A stretch of 64,000 nucleotides of DNA, taken from positions 1 to 64,000 of the forward strand of contig NZ_QXIW01000011.1 in NCBI RefSeq assembly GCF_003570985.1. The letters run 5' to 3'. Shown piece after piece: positions 16,667-24,842 of the stretch. The translations under genes and the position numbers were made by a program. Origin of the DNA: Candidatus Cryosericum hinesii. Its GTDB lineage: Bacteria; Caldisericota; Caldisericia; Cryosericales; Cryosericaceae. Below the pieces are notes generated by a model. That model did not search any database and was not told the DNA's origin. It worked only from the letters and a program-made list of their open reading frames with translations. How positions within the stretch are numbered: the first letter of the stretch is position 1; each line of letters begins with the position of its first letter.

Positions 16667-17167
16667 CTACATGAAACGCTCGAAACGCTCCTTGCCAGCC
16701 TTGCAGACTGGACAGACCAGCGGAGGCTGCGGCCTTGCGCACAGGTATCCACAAACCCTGCATCGCCAGACCGGAAACGCGAGCCCGGCCACATGCACCT
16801 GTTCCATCTCCCCCGGGTGCGCAGTTGGCCCGCCGACCGGACGCCGGTCCGGAATGGAGGTTGCGGTCTTCTCACCACGACTGATTTCGGGCGAGACATA
16901 CAGTGCGCAGTAGCAGGCGCCGTATTCGTCGAGGTCAGTGTCTCGGTAGTCACACGGACAGACGAGGTCGACATCCCGTTCCCTCACTCCTGACGCCAGA
17001 CGGCAGGGACAGGCGCGATATCCGTAGCGTGCCTCGTTCTCCAGCAGGCCCCGGACCAGATCCCTGGCAAAAGCGTCGTCAGGGTTGACAGAGTATCCTG
17101 CCTCCCGTGCTTCGAGGGCCAGTCTCTCCCAGACTTCGGCGACACGCTCGTCCGGTATTCTGCTCAT
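16667..17167 (-). CDS. Ferredoxin:disulfide reductase (FTR catalytic domain fused to rubredoxin-like domain)
   Basis: A 166-residue fusion. Residues about 15-105 form the catalytic chain of ferredoxin:thioredoxin reductase with the motif order CPC-x14-CPC-x12-CYC; the plant enzyme has CPC-x16-CPC-x8-CHC, so the catalytic-region histidine is tyrosine here. Residues about 130-166 are a rubredoxin-like knuckle pair (CRVCGYLC, CPVCKAG). Similar fusions are the ferredoxin:disulfide reductases of methanogens, where the Fe-S site takes electrons from ferredoxin to reduce a disulfide in two one-electron steps. The start overlaps the glutaredoxin gene by 4 bases (ATGA), so the glutaredoxin-like protein is the likely partner. 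Confidence 0.88.
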   Translation of the reverse strand: MSRIPDERVAEVWERLALEAREAGYSVNPDDAFARDLVRGLLENEARYGYRACPCRLASGVRERDVDLVCPCDYRDTDLDEYGACYCALYVSPEISRGEKTATSIPDRRPVGGPTAHPGEMEQVHVAGLAFPVWRCRVCGYLCARPQPPLVCPVCKAGKERFERFM

Positions 17168-17451
17168 TCAGCCGCGAGTTCTCGAATCTTGTCTTCCTGG
17201 AAACCTACGACACAATCCTTGTCATCCAGGACGATGGTCGGAAACGAGCACGCTGGGTTCCATTTCAGAACCTCCTGCTTGGCCAGTTCCTTGTTTCCAC
17301 CCTCCTGGTCGTCGACATCGACGTAGTCATAGCCCACGCCCAGTTCCTGCAGCAGTGCCTTCGTCTTGCGACACCAGCCACAGGTCGTCAGCGTGTAGAG
17401 GAAGACCTTATGCTTGTTGTGTATTCCTTCGACATGTTTGGGTTCCAACAC
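17164..17451 (-). CDS. Glutaredoxin-like protein
   Basis: A 95-residue thioredoxin-fold protein with the redox motif TTCGWCRK (Cys-Gly-Trp-Cys) near residue 24 and the cis-Pro segment CSFPTIVLDD near residue 71. It probably shuttles electrons from the co-encoded ferredoxin:disulfide reductase to target disulfides. GTG at 17451 is used because AAGGAGGACACA precedes it directly. It overlaps the reductase gene by 4 bases. Confidence 0.9.
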   Translation of the reverse strand: MLEPKHVEGIHNKHKVFLYTLTTCGWCRKTKALLQELGVGYDYVDVDDQEGGNKELAKQEVLKWNPACSFPTIVLDDKDCVVGFQEDKIRELAAE

Positions 17452-17478
17452 TGTGTCCTCCTTGACGCAGATAAATGA

Positions 17479-18507
17479 CTAAGCGTGCAACAATGATCTG
17501 AAAATCTCGACGGTCTCGTGACACTCATCGGTCGTCACATCGTGGTGCGTGACCAGCCGGACCGTAGTCGGCGTGACGGCATTGCACAGAACGCCTTTCT
17601 CCTGGAGCGCGGCTACGAACGACGGTGCATCCTGACCACTTGCGCTGACGTTGACCATGGCCATGTTGGTTTCGGTTTCAGACGGGTCAGTTCCATACCC
17701 GATCCCGGCGAGCTCGCTCGCGAGGAGTTTTGCGTTCGCATGGTCCTCCGCCAGTCTGTCCACCATCGTCTCAAGCGCTACAATACCCGCAGCCGCCAGA
17801 ATACCGACCTGACGAAGTCCGCCTCCCAGGCGCTTTCGGTTCTTACGTGCCCGTTCAATATAGTCTCTGGACCCCACGAGCAATGATCCGACAGGAGCAC
17901 ACAAGCCTTTGGAAAGACAAAACATGACTGAATCGGCGTAGGATGCCCACACATCCGGTGTGATACCGGAAGCGATCGATGCATTGAAGATCCGCGCTCC
18001 ATCCATGTGCACGGCAATGCCGCGCTCTCGCGCCTCTGCCGATATCTCACGCACATACTCGATGGGCCATACCTTGCCCCCACCTCGATTATGCGTGTTC
18101 TCGATGGCAATAAGGGATGTCCGGGGAAAGTGAATATTGCTGGAGTCACGAATGGCATGCTTGACGTCATCAGGATCCATGACGCCCCGCTTGCCTGGGA
18201 TCTGCCGAGCCTGAACGCCCGACAGCATCGCAATGTCACCGACCTCATAGTAGAAGATGTGGCTCTCGGCTTCCGTAATAAGCTCGTCCCCGCGCTGCGT
18301 GTGCGTCATGATGGCGACCTGATTTCCCATCGTACCCGAACACACGAACAGACCAGCCTCCTTGCCCAGCATTTTCGCACCCAGGTCTTCCAGTCTGACG
18401 ACAGTAGGGTCCTCCCGATAGACATCATCGCCGACCTCAGCCGTCGCCATGGCATCCCGCATGGCTTGTGTAGGCTTCGTGACAGTATCAGAACGAAAAT
18501 CGATCAT
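17479..18507 (-). CDS. ltaE: Low-specificity L-threonine aldolase
   Basis: PLP enzyme that cleaves L-threonine or allo-threonine to glycine and acetaldehyde. The 342 residues follow the family throughout: [10 protein letters not shown] at the start, [11 protein letters not shown], the substrate loop [21 protein letters not shown] and the PLP-lysine in [13 protein letters not shown]. Length is usual. It lies between nifU-like and glutaredoxin genes in a run of five leftward genes; why a glycine-forming enzyme is placed there is not clear. Confidence 0.93.
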   Translation of the reverse strand: MIDFRSDTVTKPTQAMRDAMATAEVGDDVYREDPTVVRLEDLGAKMLGKEAGLFVCSGTMGNQVAIMTHTQRGDELITEAESHIFYYEVGDIAMLSGVQARQIPGKRGVMDPDDVKHAIRDSSNIHFPRTSLIAIENTHNRGGGKVWPIEYVREISAEARERGIAVHMDGARIFNASIASGITPDVWASYADSVMFCLSKGLCAPVGSLLVGSRDYIERARKNRKRLGGGLRQVGILAAAGIVALETMVDRLAEDHANAKLLASELAGIGYGTDPSETETNMAMVNVSASGQDAPSFVAALQEKGVLCNAVTPTTVRLVTHHDVTTDECHETVEIFRSLLHA

Positions 18508-18552
18508 TGTTCCCCTCCAGATGGATTGAGTCCTCTGCGATGCATAGAATAA

Positions 18553-19185
18553 TTAGACATTCTCGACGTTAACCGACTTGACCCCACGAATTTTGCTGAC
18601 GTGCTCGACAATCTCGTTAATCGTCGGGTCCAGGAACTTGTCGTCAGAACCAACGCTGATTTCGACCCTGACCGCACCCTGGTCAATGCCGATGTACTTG
18701 ACCATCTTGAGCGTGATGATATCGACCCCGACTGGCGGCCACAACACATGCTTCAGTTCCTCAGTCACGGTCTTGACGTCAAGCGTGGAATCATAGTCGA
18801 TGCCCTTCATTTCTTTCTTGTACTTGCGAATGGCAGACCGGAGTCCGTCGACAGCGAGAACCGAGCAATGCATTTTGACTGGAGGGAGACCCCCCAGCTC
18901 GTCGGCAGCCTGTTTCCACGTGATCGCCTCAGCCTCATCGATCGTCTTGCCCTTGGCCAAGTCTGTGATGATGGAACCTGTGGCTATATTGGAGGCACAG
19001 CCGTAGGACTGGAATTTCACATCCTCGATACGGTCGGTCGCCTTGTCGATCTTGAGGTAAACCGTGATCTCGTCTCCGCATGCGGGCGACCCTTCAGTGG
19101 CACAGGCGTCGGCATTCTCGATCACGCCGATGTTGTGTGGGTTCTTGAAATGTTCGATGACTTTCGTAGTGTACTTGATTGCCAT
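18553..19185 (-). CDS. IscU/NifU-type Fe-S scaffold fused to a DUF59-like domain
   Basis: A 210-residue protein. Residues 1-125 are an IscU scaffold with the three cluster cysteines in SPACGDEI, SYGCASNIATG and KMHCSVLAVDG and the nearby Asp in place. The last 70 residues (LKHVLWPPVGVDIITLKMV, then a beta-strand GAVRVEISVG and RGVKSVNVENV) resemble the MIP18/DUF59 (SufT-like, FSCA) fold rather than the CxxC-containing Nfu domain; the usual DPE element reads WPP. It lies 9 bases from the cysteine desulfurase gene, its sulfur donor. The scaffold call is firm; the second domain is by fold pattern only. Confidence 0.85.
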   Translation of the reverse strand: MAIKYTTKVIEHFKNPHNIGVIENADACATEGSPACGDEITVYLKIDKATDRIEDVKFQSYGCASNIATGSIITDLAKGKTIDEAEAITWKQAADELGGLPPVKMHCSVLAVDGLRSAIRKYKKEMKGIDYDSTLDVKTVTEELKHVLWPPVGVDIITLKMVKYIGIDQGAVRVEISVGSDDKFLDPTINEIVEHVSKIRGVKSVNVENV

Positions 19186-19194
19186 GGTACCTCC

Positions 19195-20376
19195 TTATTG
19201 CGCAGGCGGCCTGATCGTGCTCTGAGCGCGCAAACGTTCCACGATCGGAACCAGCTTTGCCAGAGCAGTATCGACGTCAGCCTCCGTGCTGTATCGAGAC
19301 AACGTGAAGCGAATCGAGCCATGCGCCTCTTCGTGATTGCGCCCGATCGCCATGAGAATATAGTTCGGTTTCAATGTCGCAGCCGCGCAGGCCGAACCTG
19401 TGTCGACCACGATGTGATCCATGTCGAGGAACATCATGATCGCCTCGCCCTCGATGAACAGGAAACTGTAACACAGATGCGACGCAGCCCTTCCGGCGCC
19501 ATCCGGCCCATTGAGCAAAATATATGGAATGTGCTCACGAATGCCAGTGGCAAGACGGTTCGTGAGGCCAAGCATGTGCTCAACATCTTTGTCGAAGGTC
19601 GCGTACAGCAACTCGACGGCCTTGTCGAATCCTGCAATGCCCATCGTGTTGGGTGTGCCCGGCACAAGCGGAGAATACGACTCCGAACCAAAAGTGATAG
19701 GGCGTATCTTCGTGCCCTTTCGCACGTAGAGGGCGCCAACACCCTTGGGGCCATGGATCTTGTTGCTGGAGAAACTCACCAGATCTGCCTTCACCGCGTC
19801 GACATCCAGTCGCTGCGTCTGTAGTGCACTGGCGAAATCCACATGGTATGGAATCCTGCGGCCCACGTGCTGTGACGCCTCGGCAATGATTGTTCCTGCC
19901 TCGGCAAGAGGTTCGATCGTACCGATCATGTGGTTGACACCCATCAGGCTGACCATCGCCGTGTGCTCATTCAGGACCGAGGAAAGCTGGTCGAGATCAT
20001 ACTTTCCCTCACCATCGACCTTGATGTAGTGAGCCCGGTAGCCTTCCTTCTCCAGTGCCTTGTACACCGCGAGCGTAGCAGGGTACTCGATCTCGCTGGT
20101 CACAATCTCCGGTTTGTCGACTGCCTGCGCCCACGTCGAGCCCCACAGGGCGATGTTGATAGCTTCAGTGCCACTTCCCGTGAACACGACCTCATTCTGC
20201 GACGCTCCAATGGCGGCTGCAAGCCGGTTCTGTGCTCTCTCTACGAGTTCCGCGGCACCAGTGCCGCACTGCGTGAATGCTGCCGGTACCGCGTATTCAT
20301 CAATAGCAGCAGTGCGCATCGCTGCCCAGACCTCAGGCGCGACCATCGTACTGCGAAAGTTGTCAAGATAAATCAT
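19195..20376 (-). CDS. iscS: Cysteine desulfurase (IscS/NifS)
   Basis: PLP enzyme that removes sulfur from cysteine and passes it to the scaffold encoded next. The 393 residues include YLDNFRSTMVAPEV at the start, TGSGTEAINIALWG, the HVDFASALQ region with the PLP aspartate, the PLP-lysine in SFSSNKIHGPKGVG, and the catalytic cysteine in TGSACAAATLKPN near residue 330. The Cys loop is short, as in NifS-like class I enzymes. It is the first gene of the iscS-iscU-ltaE-grx-reductase run. Confidence 0.94.
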   Translation of the reverse strand: MIYLDNFRSTMVAPEVWAAMRTAAIDEYAVPAAFTQCGTGAAELVERAQNRLAAAIGASQNEVVFTGSGTEAINIALWGSTWAQAVDKPEIVTSEIEYPATLAVYKALEKEGYRAHYIKVDGEGKYDLDQLSSVLNEHTAMVSLMGVNHMIGTIEPLAEAGTIIAEASQHVGRRIPYHVDFASALQTQRLDVDAVKADLVSFSSNKIHGPKGVGALYVRKGTKIRPITFGSESYSPLVPGTPNTMGIAGFDKAVELLYATFDKDVEHMLGLTNRLATGIREHIPYILLNGPDGAGRAASHLCYSFLFIEGEAIMMFLDMDHIVVDTGSACAAATLKPNYILMAIGRNHEEAHGSIRFTLSRYSTEADVDTALAKLVPIVERLRAQSTIRPPAQ

Positions 20377-20436
20377 TGCCTACCTCCTTTTCCTGCAGTG
20401 GACAAGAACAGCCTCGAATGCAGGATTTCTTCTTTC

Positions 20437-20463
20437 AGCCTATCACAAACGGGGCAAAGTCAA
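20437..20463 (-). promoter_or_regulatory. Putative promoter of the iscS operon
   Basis: Reading leftward: TTGACT (20463-20458), 15-base spacer, TAGGCT (20442-20437), about 60 bases before the iscS start. No IscR-type operator was recognised. Confidence 0.5.
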
Positions 20464-20488
20464 CACACGAAAAAGCGGTGAATGCGCG

Positions 20489-21427
20489 TCAACGTGCAGA
20501 GTGGTGGTGGCTCAGTATGTTGTACGTACCTCTCATGTCTCTGTAGTGCCGGAGATCAGAACGGGACAGTACCAGCATCTGGCGAACAACATCGGGCTGA
20601 CTGGGATACCGCTCAGCAATTGCACGGTATCCCATGAAGGCCTTGCGTTCGGCTTCCACGACAACGCCGAGTCCCTGGAGCAGAGCACCGTAGTCAAGAA
20701 CCTGTCCTGGCTTCAGAGAAGCGATGGCTTCCCTATGCGGCTCATAGACAACACCCGTATATGCACGGTGCAACTGCTGCAACAGCTGAGCATGGGCAGC
20801 TTCACCGGCTGCGAGCAAGCTGAATGTTGCCTTCAGGCGCCTGTTGGGGGTCATCTCGACAAGCTGCAGGTAGCGAGTACGTACTTCGACCTCATTCTCG
20901 ATTGCATCTTCCAGCAGCTCCTGGAGACTTGTCAGTGCTCCTTGCGCTTCCCGCGCAATGTGTTGTCCGACACGACTTCCCAGCGACCGAAGATACTGCA
21001 GCGCCCGCCACAGGGTGCGAAGACTGAAGACCCCACCAATCGTTCCTCCCTGTCTGACAATGTCATCCTCGAGCTGGGAGATCAGGTCGTCGCCACCGCT
21101 CAAGCGACGCGTCATCACCAGGAATACGGTGACACCTCCGAGATCGACCGAGCGGACAAATCCAGATACCGCAGGCACGACGGCCCCATCCCAGTAGGGA
21201 AAAACGAGAACAAGCCTGTCCCCTCGGACGAACGATACACCGGGGGTGCTCAGTACGCCCAGGTCAAAGCCACGGACTGCCCGCCTCGCTGAACGCTTCC
21301 ATCCAGCAGGTAGAGTACTGAAGCGATCGGTCAGGCCAAAGAGCGGGGCATCCAGTGCCGCCGCTATGCCTTCAGCTACCATTCGAGAATGTCCCATAAC
21401 AGAGTAGAACACCGTCTTCGTTGTCAT
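20489..21427 (-). CDS. Flavodoxin-like domain fused to a rubrerythrin/ferritin-like diiron domain
   Basis: A 312-residue two-domain protein. Residues 1-150 have the alternating strand-helix pattern of flavodoxin (TVFYSVMGHSRMVAEGIA, LVLVFPYWDG, GVTVFLVMTRRLSGGDD). Residues about 170-305 form a four-helix ferritin-like bundle with diiron-type ligands: Glu in IENEVEVRTRY, E-x2-H in AAGEAAHAQ, Glu in VVEAERKAF and D-x2-H in RSDLRHYRD (Asp where Glu is usual). No rubredoxin domain is present. A flavin domain feeding a diiron site suggests reduction of O2 or peroxide in an anaerobe, but the fusion is not one I know, and function is inferred. ATG at 21427 has GAGGAGCAACTCA upstream. Confidence 0.8.
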   Translation of the reverse strand: MTTKTVFYSVMGHSRMVAEGIAAALDAPLFGLTDRFSTLPAGWKRSARRAVRGFDLGVLSTPGVSFVRGDRLVLVFPYWDGAVVPAVSGFVRSVDLGGVTVFLVMTRRLSGGDDLISQLEDDIVRQGGTIGGVFSLRTLWRALQYLRSLGSRVGQHIAREAQGALTSLQELLEDAIENEVEVRTRYLQLVEMTPNRRLKATFSLLAAGEAAHAQLLQQLHRAYTGVVYEPHREAIASLKPGQVLDYGALLQGLGVVVEAERKAFMGYRAIAERYPSQPDVVRQMLVLSRSDLRHYRDMRGTYNILSHHHSAR

Positions 21428-21448
21428 TGAGTTGCTCCTCTGACGCAA

Positions 21449-21480
21449 TCAGCCCACCGCCATTGTAGCCGGTGGGCTGA
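21449..21480 (-). terminator. Hairpin after porB
   Basis: A perfect 11-bp stem (TCAGCCCACCG / CGGTGGGCTGA) with a 10-base loop, 27 bases beyond the leftward porB stop and just before the ribosome-binding site of the flavodoxin-diiron gene. Confidence 0.7.
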
Positions 21481-21506
21481 CGAATACAACGCGAGTCTCA
21501 GGCGAT

Positions 21507-22451
21507 CTAGAACTGGATGCCGGATTCCTCGAGCTTGAGCAGACGGGCCCACTCGTCATCGATCATCTTTTGCATTTCGACGATGACATGTTCGTTCCCA
21601 GGCTTGAACAAATGCCTGAACCGTGTCTGACCCTTGAGGAACTCCTCAATCGGTTTACGGTTGGAGGGCTTGGTGTTGACATGTACGACACCGTTCTCGA
21701 TCTCGTACAGTGGCCAGAAGTTGGTCTCGACAGCCAACTTGGAATACTGCATGGTAAGTGCGGGATCAAAGGACCAATTGGTTGTGCAAGGCTGCAGAAC
21801 CGCAAGAACGGCCGGACCATCAGCATTGAAACCCTTCTGCGCCTTCTTGTACAGGTCCAGCGTGTTGTGAACTGCTGCCTGGCCGACATATGGAATACGG
21901 TGGGCCGCAACAATCTCCACGAGGTTCTTTCTCCACTGCGGCTTGCCATTGCTCACTTTGCCGGCAGGTACCGTCGTTGTACTGGCTCCAAACGGAGTCG
22001 CACCGCTGCGCTGGTTTCCGGTGTTCATATAGCCCTCATTGTCGTAGACAAGGTACATGAACTTGTGCTTGCGCTCGAGCGCCCCGGAGAGAGCCTGGAA
22101 TCCGATGTCATACGTGCCACCGTCACCTCCGACTGCAAGGATGTTGACCTCGCTGTCGATCTTGCCACGGCGCTTGAGCGACCTGTACGCTGACTCGACC
22201 CCCGCTGCTACCGCAGCAGCGTTCTCGAACGTCAGATGCATCCACGGAGTGTTCCACGCGGTGAACGGATAGACTGACGTCGTCACCTCCAGACACCCTG
22301 TCGCATTGAGCACGATGACCGGCTTGTCCGATGCCGCGAGAACAGTCTTGATGAGAGGTCCAATGCCGCAACCAGAACACATCCGATGGCCGGATACAAT
22401 TCGAGCATCAGCACCATCAGTCTTCAAAGCGATTTCCTGCAGTGTAGGCAT
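21507..22451 (-). CDS. porB: 2-oxoacid (pyruvate):ferredoxin oxidoreductase beta subunit
   Basis: Thiamine-diphosphate-binding subunit (314 residues). The cluster and TPP elements are visible: RMCSGCGIG near the N-terminus, NATGCLEV, the TPP-Mg motif GGDGGTYDIGFQ and YDNEGYMNTGNQRSGATPFG. A third cysteine in LQPCTTNWSF completes the expected pattern. The sequence features favour pyruvate over 2-oxoglutarate, but specificity is not proven. It is the last gene of porC-porD-porA-porB. Confidence 0.93.
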   Translation of the reverse strand: MPTLQEIALKTDGADARIVSGHRMCSGCGIGPLIKTVLAASDKPVIVLNATGCLEVTTSVYPFTAWNTPWMHLTFENAAAVAAGVESAYRSLKRRGKIDSEVNILAVGGDGGTYDIGFQALSGALERKHKFMYLVYDNEGYMNTGNQRSGATPFGASTTTVPAGKVSNGKPQWRKNLVEIVAAHRIPYVGQAAVHNTLDLYKKAQKGFNADGPAVLAVLQPCTTNWSFDPALTMQYSKLAVETNFWPLYEIENGVVHVNTKPSNRKPIEEFLKGQTRFRHLFKPGNEHVIVEMQKMIDDEWARLLKLEESGIQF

Positions 22452-22456
22452 GTCTG

Positions 22457-23626
22457 CTACCCCCTCAGTCCGATGTACCGCTGATGCTCCGGATCGAGTT
22501 TGCCGGACAGCAGTTCCTCGAAAACAGATTCAATTTCGGTGGCCATGATGTCGCGGCCACCCAACCCATAGATATAGCTCTGTGTCGTCGGCCTTCTGTC
22601 CAGTTCGAACAGTACGTTCCGTATCTCAGTATACACGGGTGCATAAGCCCCAAAATCCATCGATCGATCGAGGACACCGACGACGGGAACGTCCTTTAAC
22701 GCGTCACGGACCTCAGCATACGGGAACGGACGGAACAGGATCGGTTTGAGCAGACCCACCTTCTTGCCAAGCGCGCGCATCGCGTCAACAGCGACCTTTG
22801 CGGTGCCGGCCGCCGAGTTCAAGACTACAATGACCGCGTCTGCATCCTCGGTCCTGTACGTCTCGAAGAACGGATACTGGTGCCCTGTGATGGCAGACAG
22901 TTCCTTCCCTGCCTCGGCGTACACCTCAAAGACATGCATCATCGCTTCTTCCTGAGCCCGCTTCACCTCAAGCAGGTAGTCGGGCAGAACCATTGCGCCT
23001 ATCGTCCGGACATGCTGCAAGTCGAGCAGCCCCCTGTCCAGAGGGCGGACCCCCACAAACGTTCGAACAGCGGCATCATCGAAGATCTCGACCGGCTCGA
23101 CAGCGTGGCTGGTGATGAACCCGTCCTGGTTGACCATGGCCGGTAGTTGCACCCTCGTGTCTTCGGCGACACGGATGGCGAGCAGCAGGTTCTCGTAGAC
23201 TTCCTGGGCATTCTCACTGAAAATCTGGATCCAGCCGACAGTCGTAACCCCCATGACATCCGAATGATCACAGTGGATATTCAGAGGAGCTGAAATTGTA
23301 CGGTTGACAAGTGGCATGACAATCGGCAACCGCAGACCCGGCGTGGCAGCAACGATCTCCCACATGAGTGCTAGCCCCTGTGACGACGTTGCTGACATTG
23401 CTCGAGCTCCCGCTGCCTCTGCCCCAACGGTTGCCGACATGGCAGAGTGTTCCGACTCGACAGGAACCATCTCTGTATCGACAATTCCATCCGCAACATA
23501 CTTTGCAAACTGTTCAACGATTGGTGTCTGGGGTGTAATCGGATAAGCCACGACAACGTCGGGGTTGATCTGCCGCATCGCCTCAGCAGCCGCCTCAGCA
23601 CCGGTAATTGCTTTCCTGACTCCCAT
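22457..23626 (-). CDS. porA: 2-oxoacid (pyruvate):ferredoxin oxidoreductase alpha subunit
   Basis: A 389-residue alpha subunit that forms the substrate and TPP pyrimidine part of the active site. Family patterns are VVAYPITPQTPIVEQFA near the start, VESEHSAMSATVGAEAAGAR and ATSSQGLALMWE. The start at 23626 is preferred because GGGAGGAAC precedes it; the longer reading is an artefact. It follows porD by 14 bases and precedes porB by 5. Confidence 0.95.
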   Translation of the reverse strand: MGVRKAITGAEAAAEAMRQINPDVVVAYPITPQTPIVEQFAKYVADGIVDTEMVPVESEHSAMSATVGAEAAGARAMSATSSQGLALMWEIVAATPGLRLPIVMPLVNRTISAPLNIHCDHSDVMGVTTVGWIQIFSENAQEVYENLLLAIRVAEDTRVQLPAMVNQDGFITSHAVEPVEIFDDAAVRTFVGVRPLDRGLLDLQHVRTIGAMVLPDYLLEVKRAQEEAMMHVFEVYAEAGKELSAITGHQYPFFETYRTEDADAVIVVLNSAAGTAKVAVDAMRALGKKVGLLKPILFRPFPYAEVRDALKDVPVVGVLDRSMDFGAYAPVYTEIRNVLFELDRRPTTQSYIYGLGGRDIMATEIESVFEELLSGKLDPEHQRYIGLRG

Positions 23627-23640
23627 ATCTGTTCCCTCCT

Positions 23641-23991
23641 CTACAACTTGCAAGAGGCCTGCTCTGCCTCTTCTTCGCGAATCATACTGAGACACTTGGT
23701 CGGACACTCATGGGCGCAGATACCGCATCCCTTGCAGTAGTCGAGGTTTGTCTCCAATCGTACGACTCCTTTGAATAACCGTCCGCCCTTGCCGGCGACT
23801 CCTTCCTCGCTCTTGGTGACAGGAATAGCCATATCTGGGCAGTAGTTCACACAAATCATGCAATGAATACATTCAGAAGCGTTCCAGACAGGACGGAGAA
23901 CACGCCACCCACCGGTTTTATAGCCAAGCGATGTAGCTGCCGGCAATTCCACGCCCAGTTCAAGCTCCTGCCATGTCTTTCTTTCGCTCAT
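23641..23991 (-). CDS. porD: Oxidoreductase delta subunit (2[4Fe-4S] ferredoxin)
   Basis: A 116-residue ferredoxin-type subunit that carries electrons from the TPP site to soluble ferredoxin. Two [4Fe-4S] motifs are complete: CIHCMICVNYCP and CKGCGICAHECP. The first 45 residues hold the PorD leader (GGWRVLRPVWN). It overlaps porC by 4 bases (ATGA). Confidence 0.93.
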   Translation of the reverse strand: MSERKTWQELELGVELPAATSLGYKTGGWRVLRPVWNASECIHCMICVNYCPDMAIPVTKSEEGVAGKGGRLFKGVVRLETNLDYCKGCGICAHECPTKCLSMIREEEAEQASCKL

Positions 23992-24554
23992 TTGAACACC
24001 TCCTCATAGCCCTTTCGGAGCATGCTGATGTTCTTCTGTACCTTCTCTTCGCCTATCTTTGGCAGGAAGTGCTCGCGCAAGACAATCTCCAGCGACTCCA
24101 TCTTGACAACGCCGGTCAACTTCACGAGTGCCCCGAGCATTGGCACGTTCGGCGTGTCCATGCCCAGCAACTCCAGTGAAATACCGGTAGCGTCGACACC
24201 GTACAGGGTTCCATTAAACTGCGCCAGCTTCTTGATCTCAGCGGAGCATACTTTGGTGTTAACGATGAGGATGCCAGTGTCAGGCAACCCCGCTGCAACC
24301 GCAATGGAGCGCATGATGCCAAAATCGAGCACCAGGACGACATCAGGGTTGACAATCGGCTCATGACTCCTGAGCACCTTCTCGGCGATTTTGGTGTAAG
24401 AGACCGTCGGAGCACCTCGACGCTCAGACCCATACTCGGGGAAAGACTGAATGTACTTGCCCTCCCTGAACGCTGCCTCGGCGAGCAACTGGGATCCTGA
24501 CTTGGCTCCCTGGCCCGCTCTGCCATGCATTCTGACTTCGTAGACTTCCTTCAT
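23988..24554 (-). CDS. porC: Oxidoreductase gamma subunit
   Basis: A 188-residue gamma subunit with the N-terminal HGRAGQGAKSGSQLLAEAA motif, followed by YGSERRGAPTVSYTKI and a C-terminal LGALVKLTGVV. In structures of the family it contacts the active-site face of the alpha/beta dimer. ATG at 24554 is preceded by GAGGAGGAAAC; the long upstream extension has no such signal. It is the first gene of the operon. Confidence 0.93.
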   Translation of the reverse strand: MKEVYEVRMHGRAGQGAKSGSQLLAEAAFREGKYIQSFPEYGSERRGAPTVSYTKIAEKVLRSHEPIVNPDVVLVLDFGIMRSIAVAAGLPDTGILIVNTKVCSAEIKKLAQFNGTLYGVDATGISLELLGMDTPNVPMLGALVKLTGVVKMESLEIVLREHFLPKIGEEKVQKNISMLRKGYEEVFK

Positions 24555-24724
24555 GTTTCCTCCTCTTTCCAGAGCTCGATCGCAGATTCGTGGTTCCACG
24601 GCATACGTTCGTGCAGAATGCCCTGCAAGGCTTACAGAGCCACTTCTGGAACCAACCATGCAAAACAGAACTAGCCAGAAGCACACTGTGTCAAACGACG
24701 CCTACCAGCCCTTCCTGCATCAAT

Positions 24725-24753
24725 ATTATAGAATGCGTGGGGGCAAAAAGCAA
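24725..24753 (-). promoter_or_regulatory. Putative promoter of porCDAB
   Basis: Reading leftward: TTGCTT (24753-24748), 17-base spacer, perfect TATAAT (24730-24725), about 170 bases before porC. Confidence 0.6.
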
Positions 24754-24794
24754 TGGAATATCAAGAAACCGTCACAGTCCAGAACACAGTACCA

Positions 24795-24816
24795 CCGACC
24801 TCTCGAGAGGTGTCGG
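24795..24816 (-). terminator. Palindromic hairpin after the lipoprotein gene
   Basis: A 12-bp palindrome CCTCTCGAGAGG (24799-24810) extended by CCGA and TCGG on the outside, 27 bases downstream of the leftward lipoprotein stop. Probable end of the decarboxylase gene run. Confidence 0.5.
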
Positions 24817-24842
24817 ACTCCGGTATCGCGGCCTGCGCGTGC

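Noticed and set aside
16393-16974. 193-codon minus frame over the ferredoxin:disulfide reductase gene
   Set aside because: It is an out-of-frame reading of the reductase gene and of the exporter leader; the reductase frame has full motifs.
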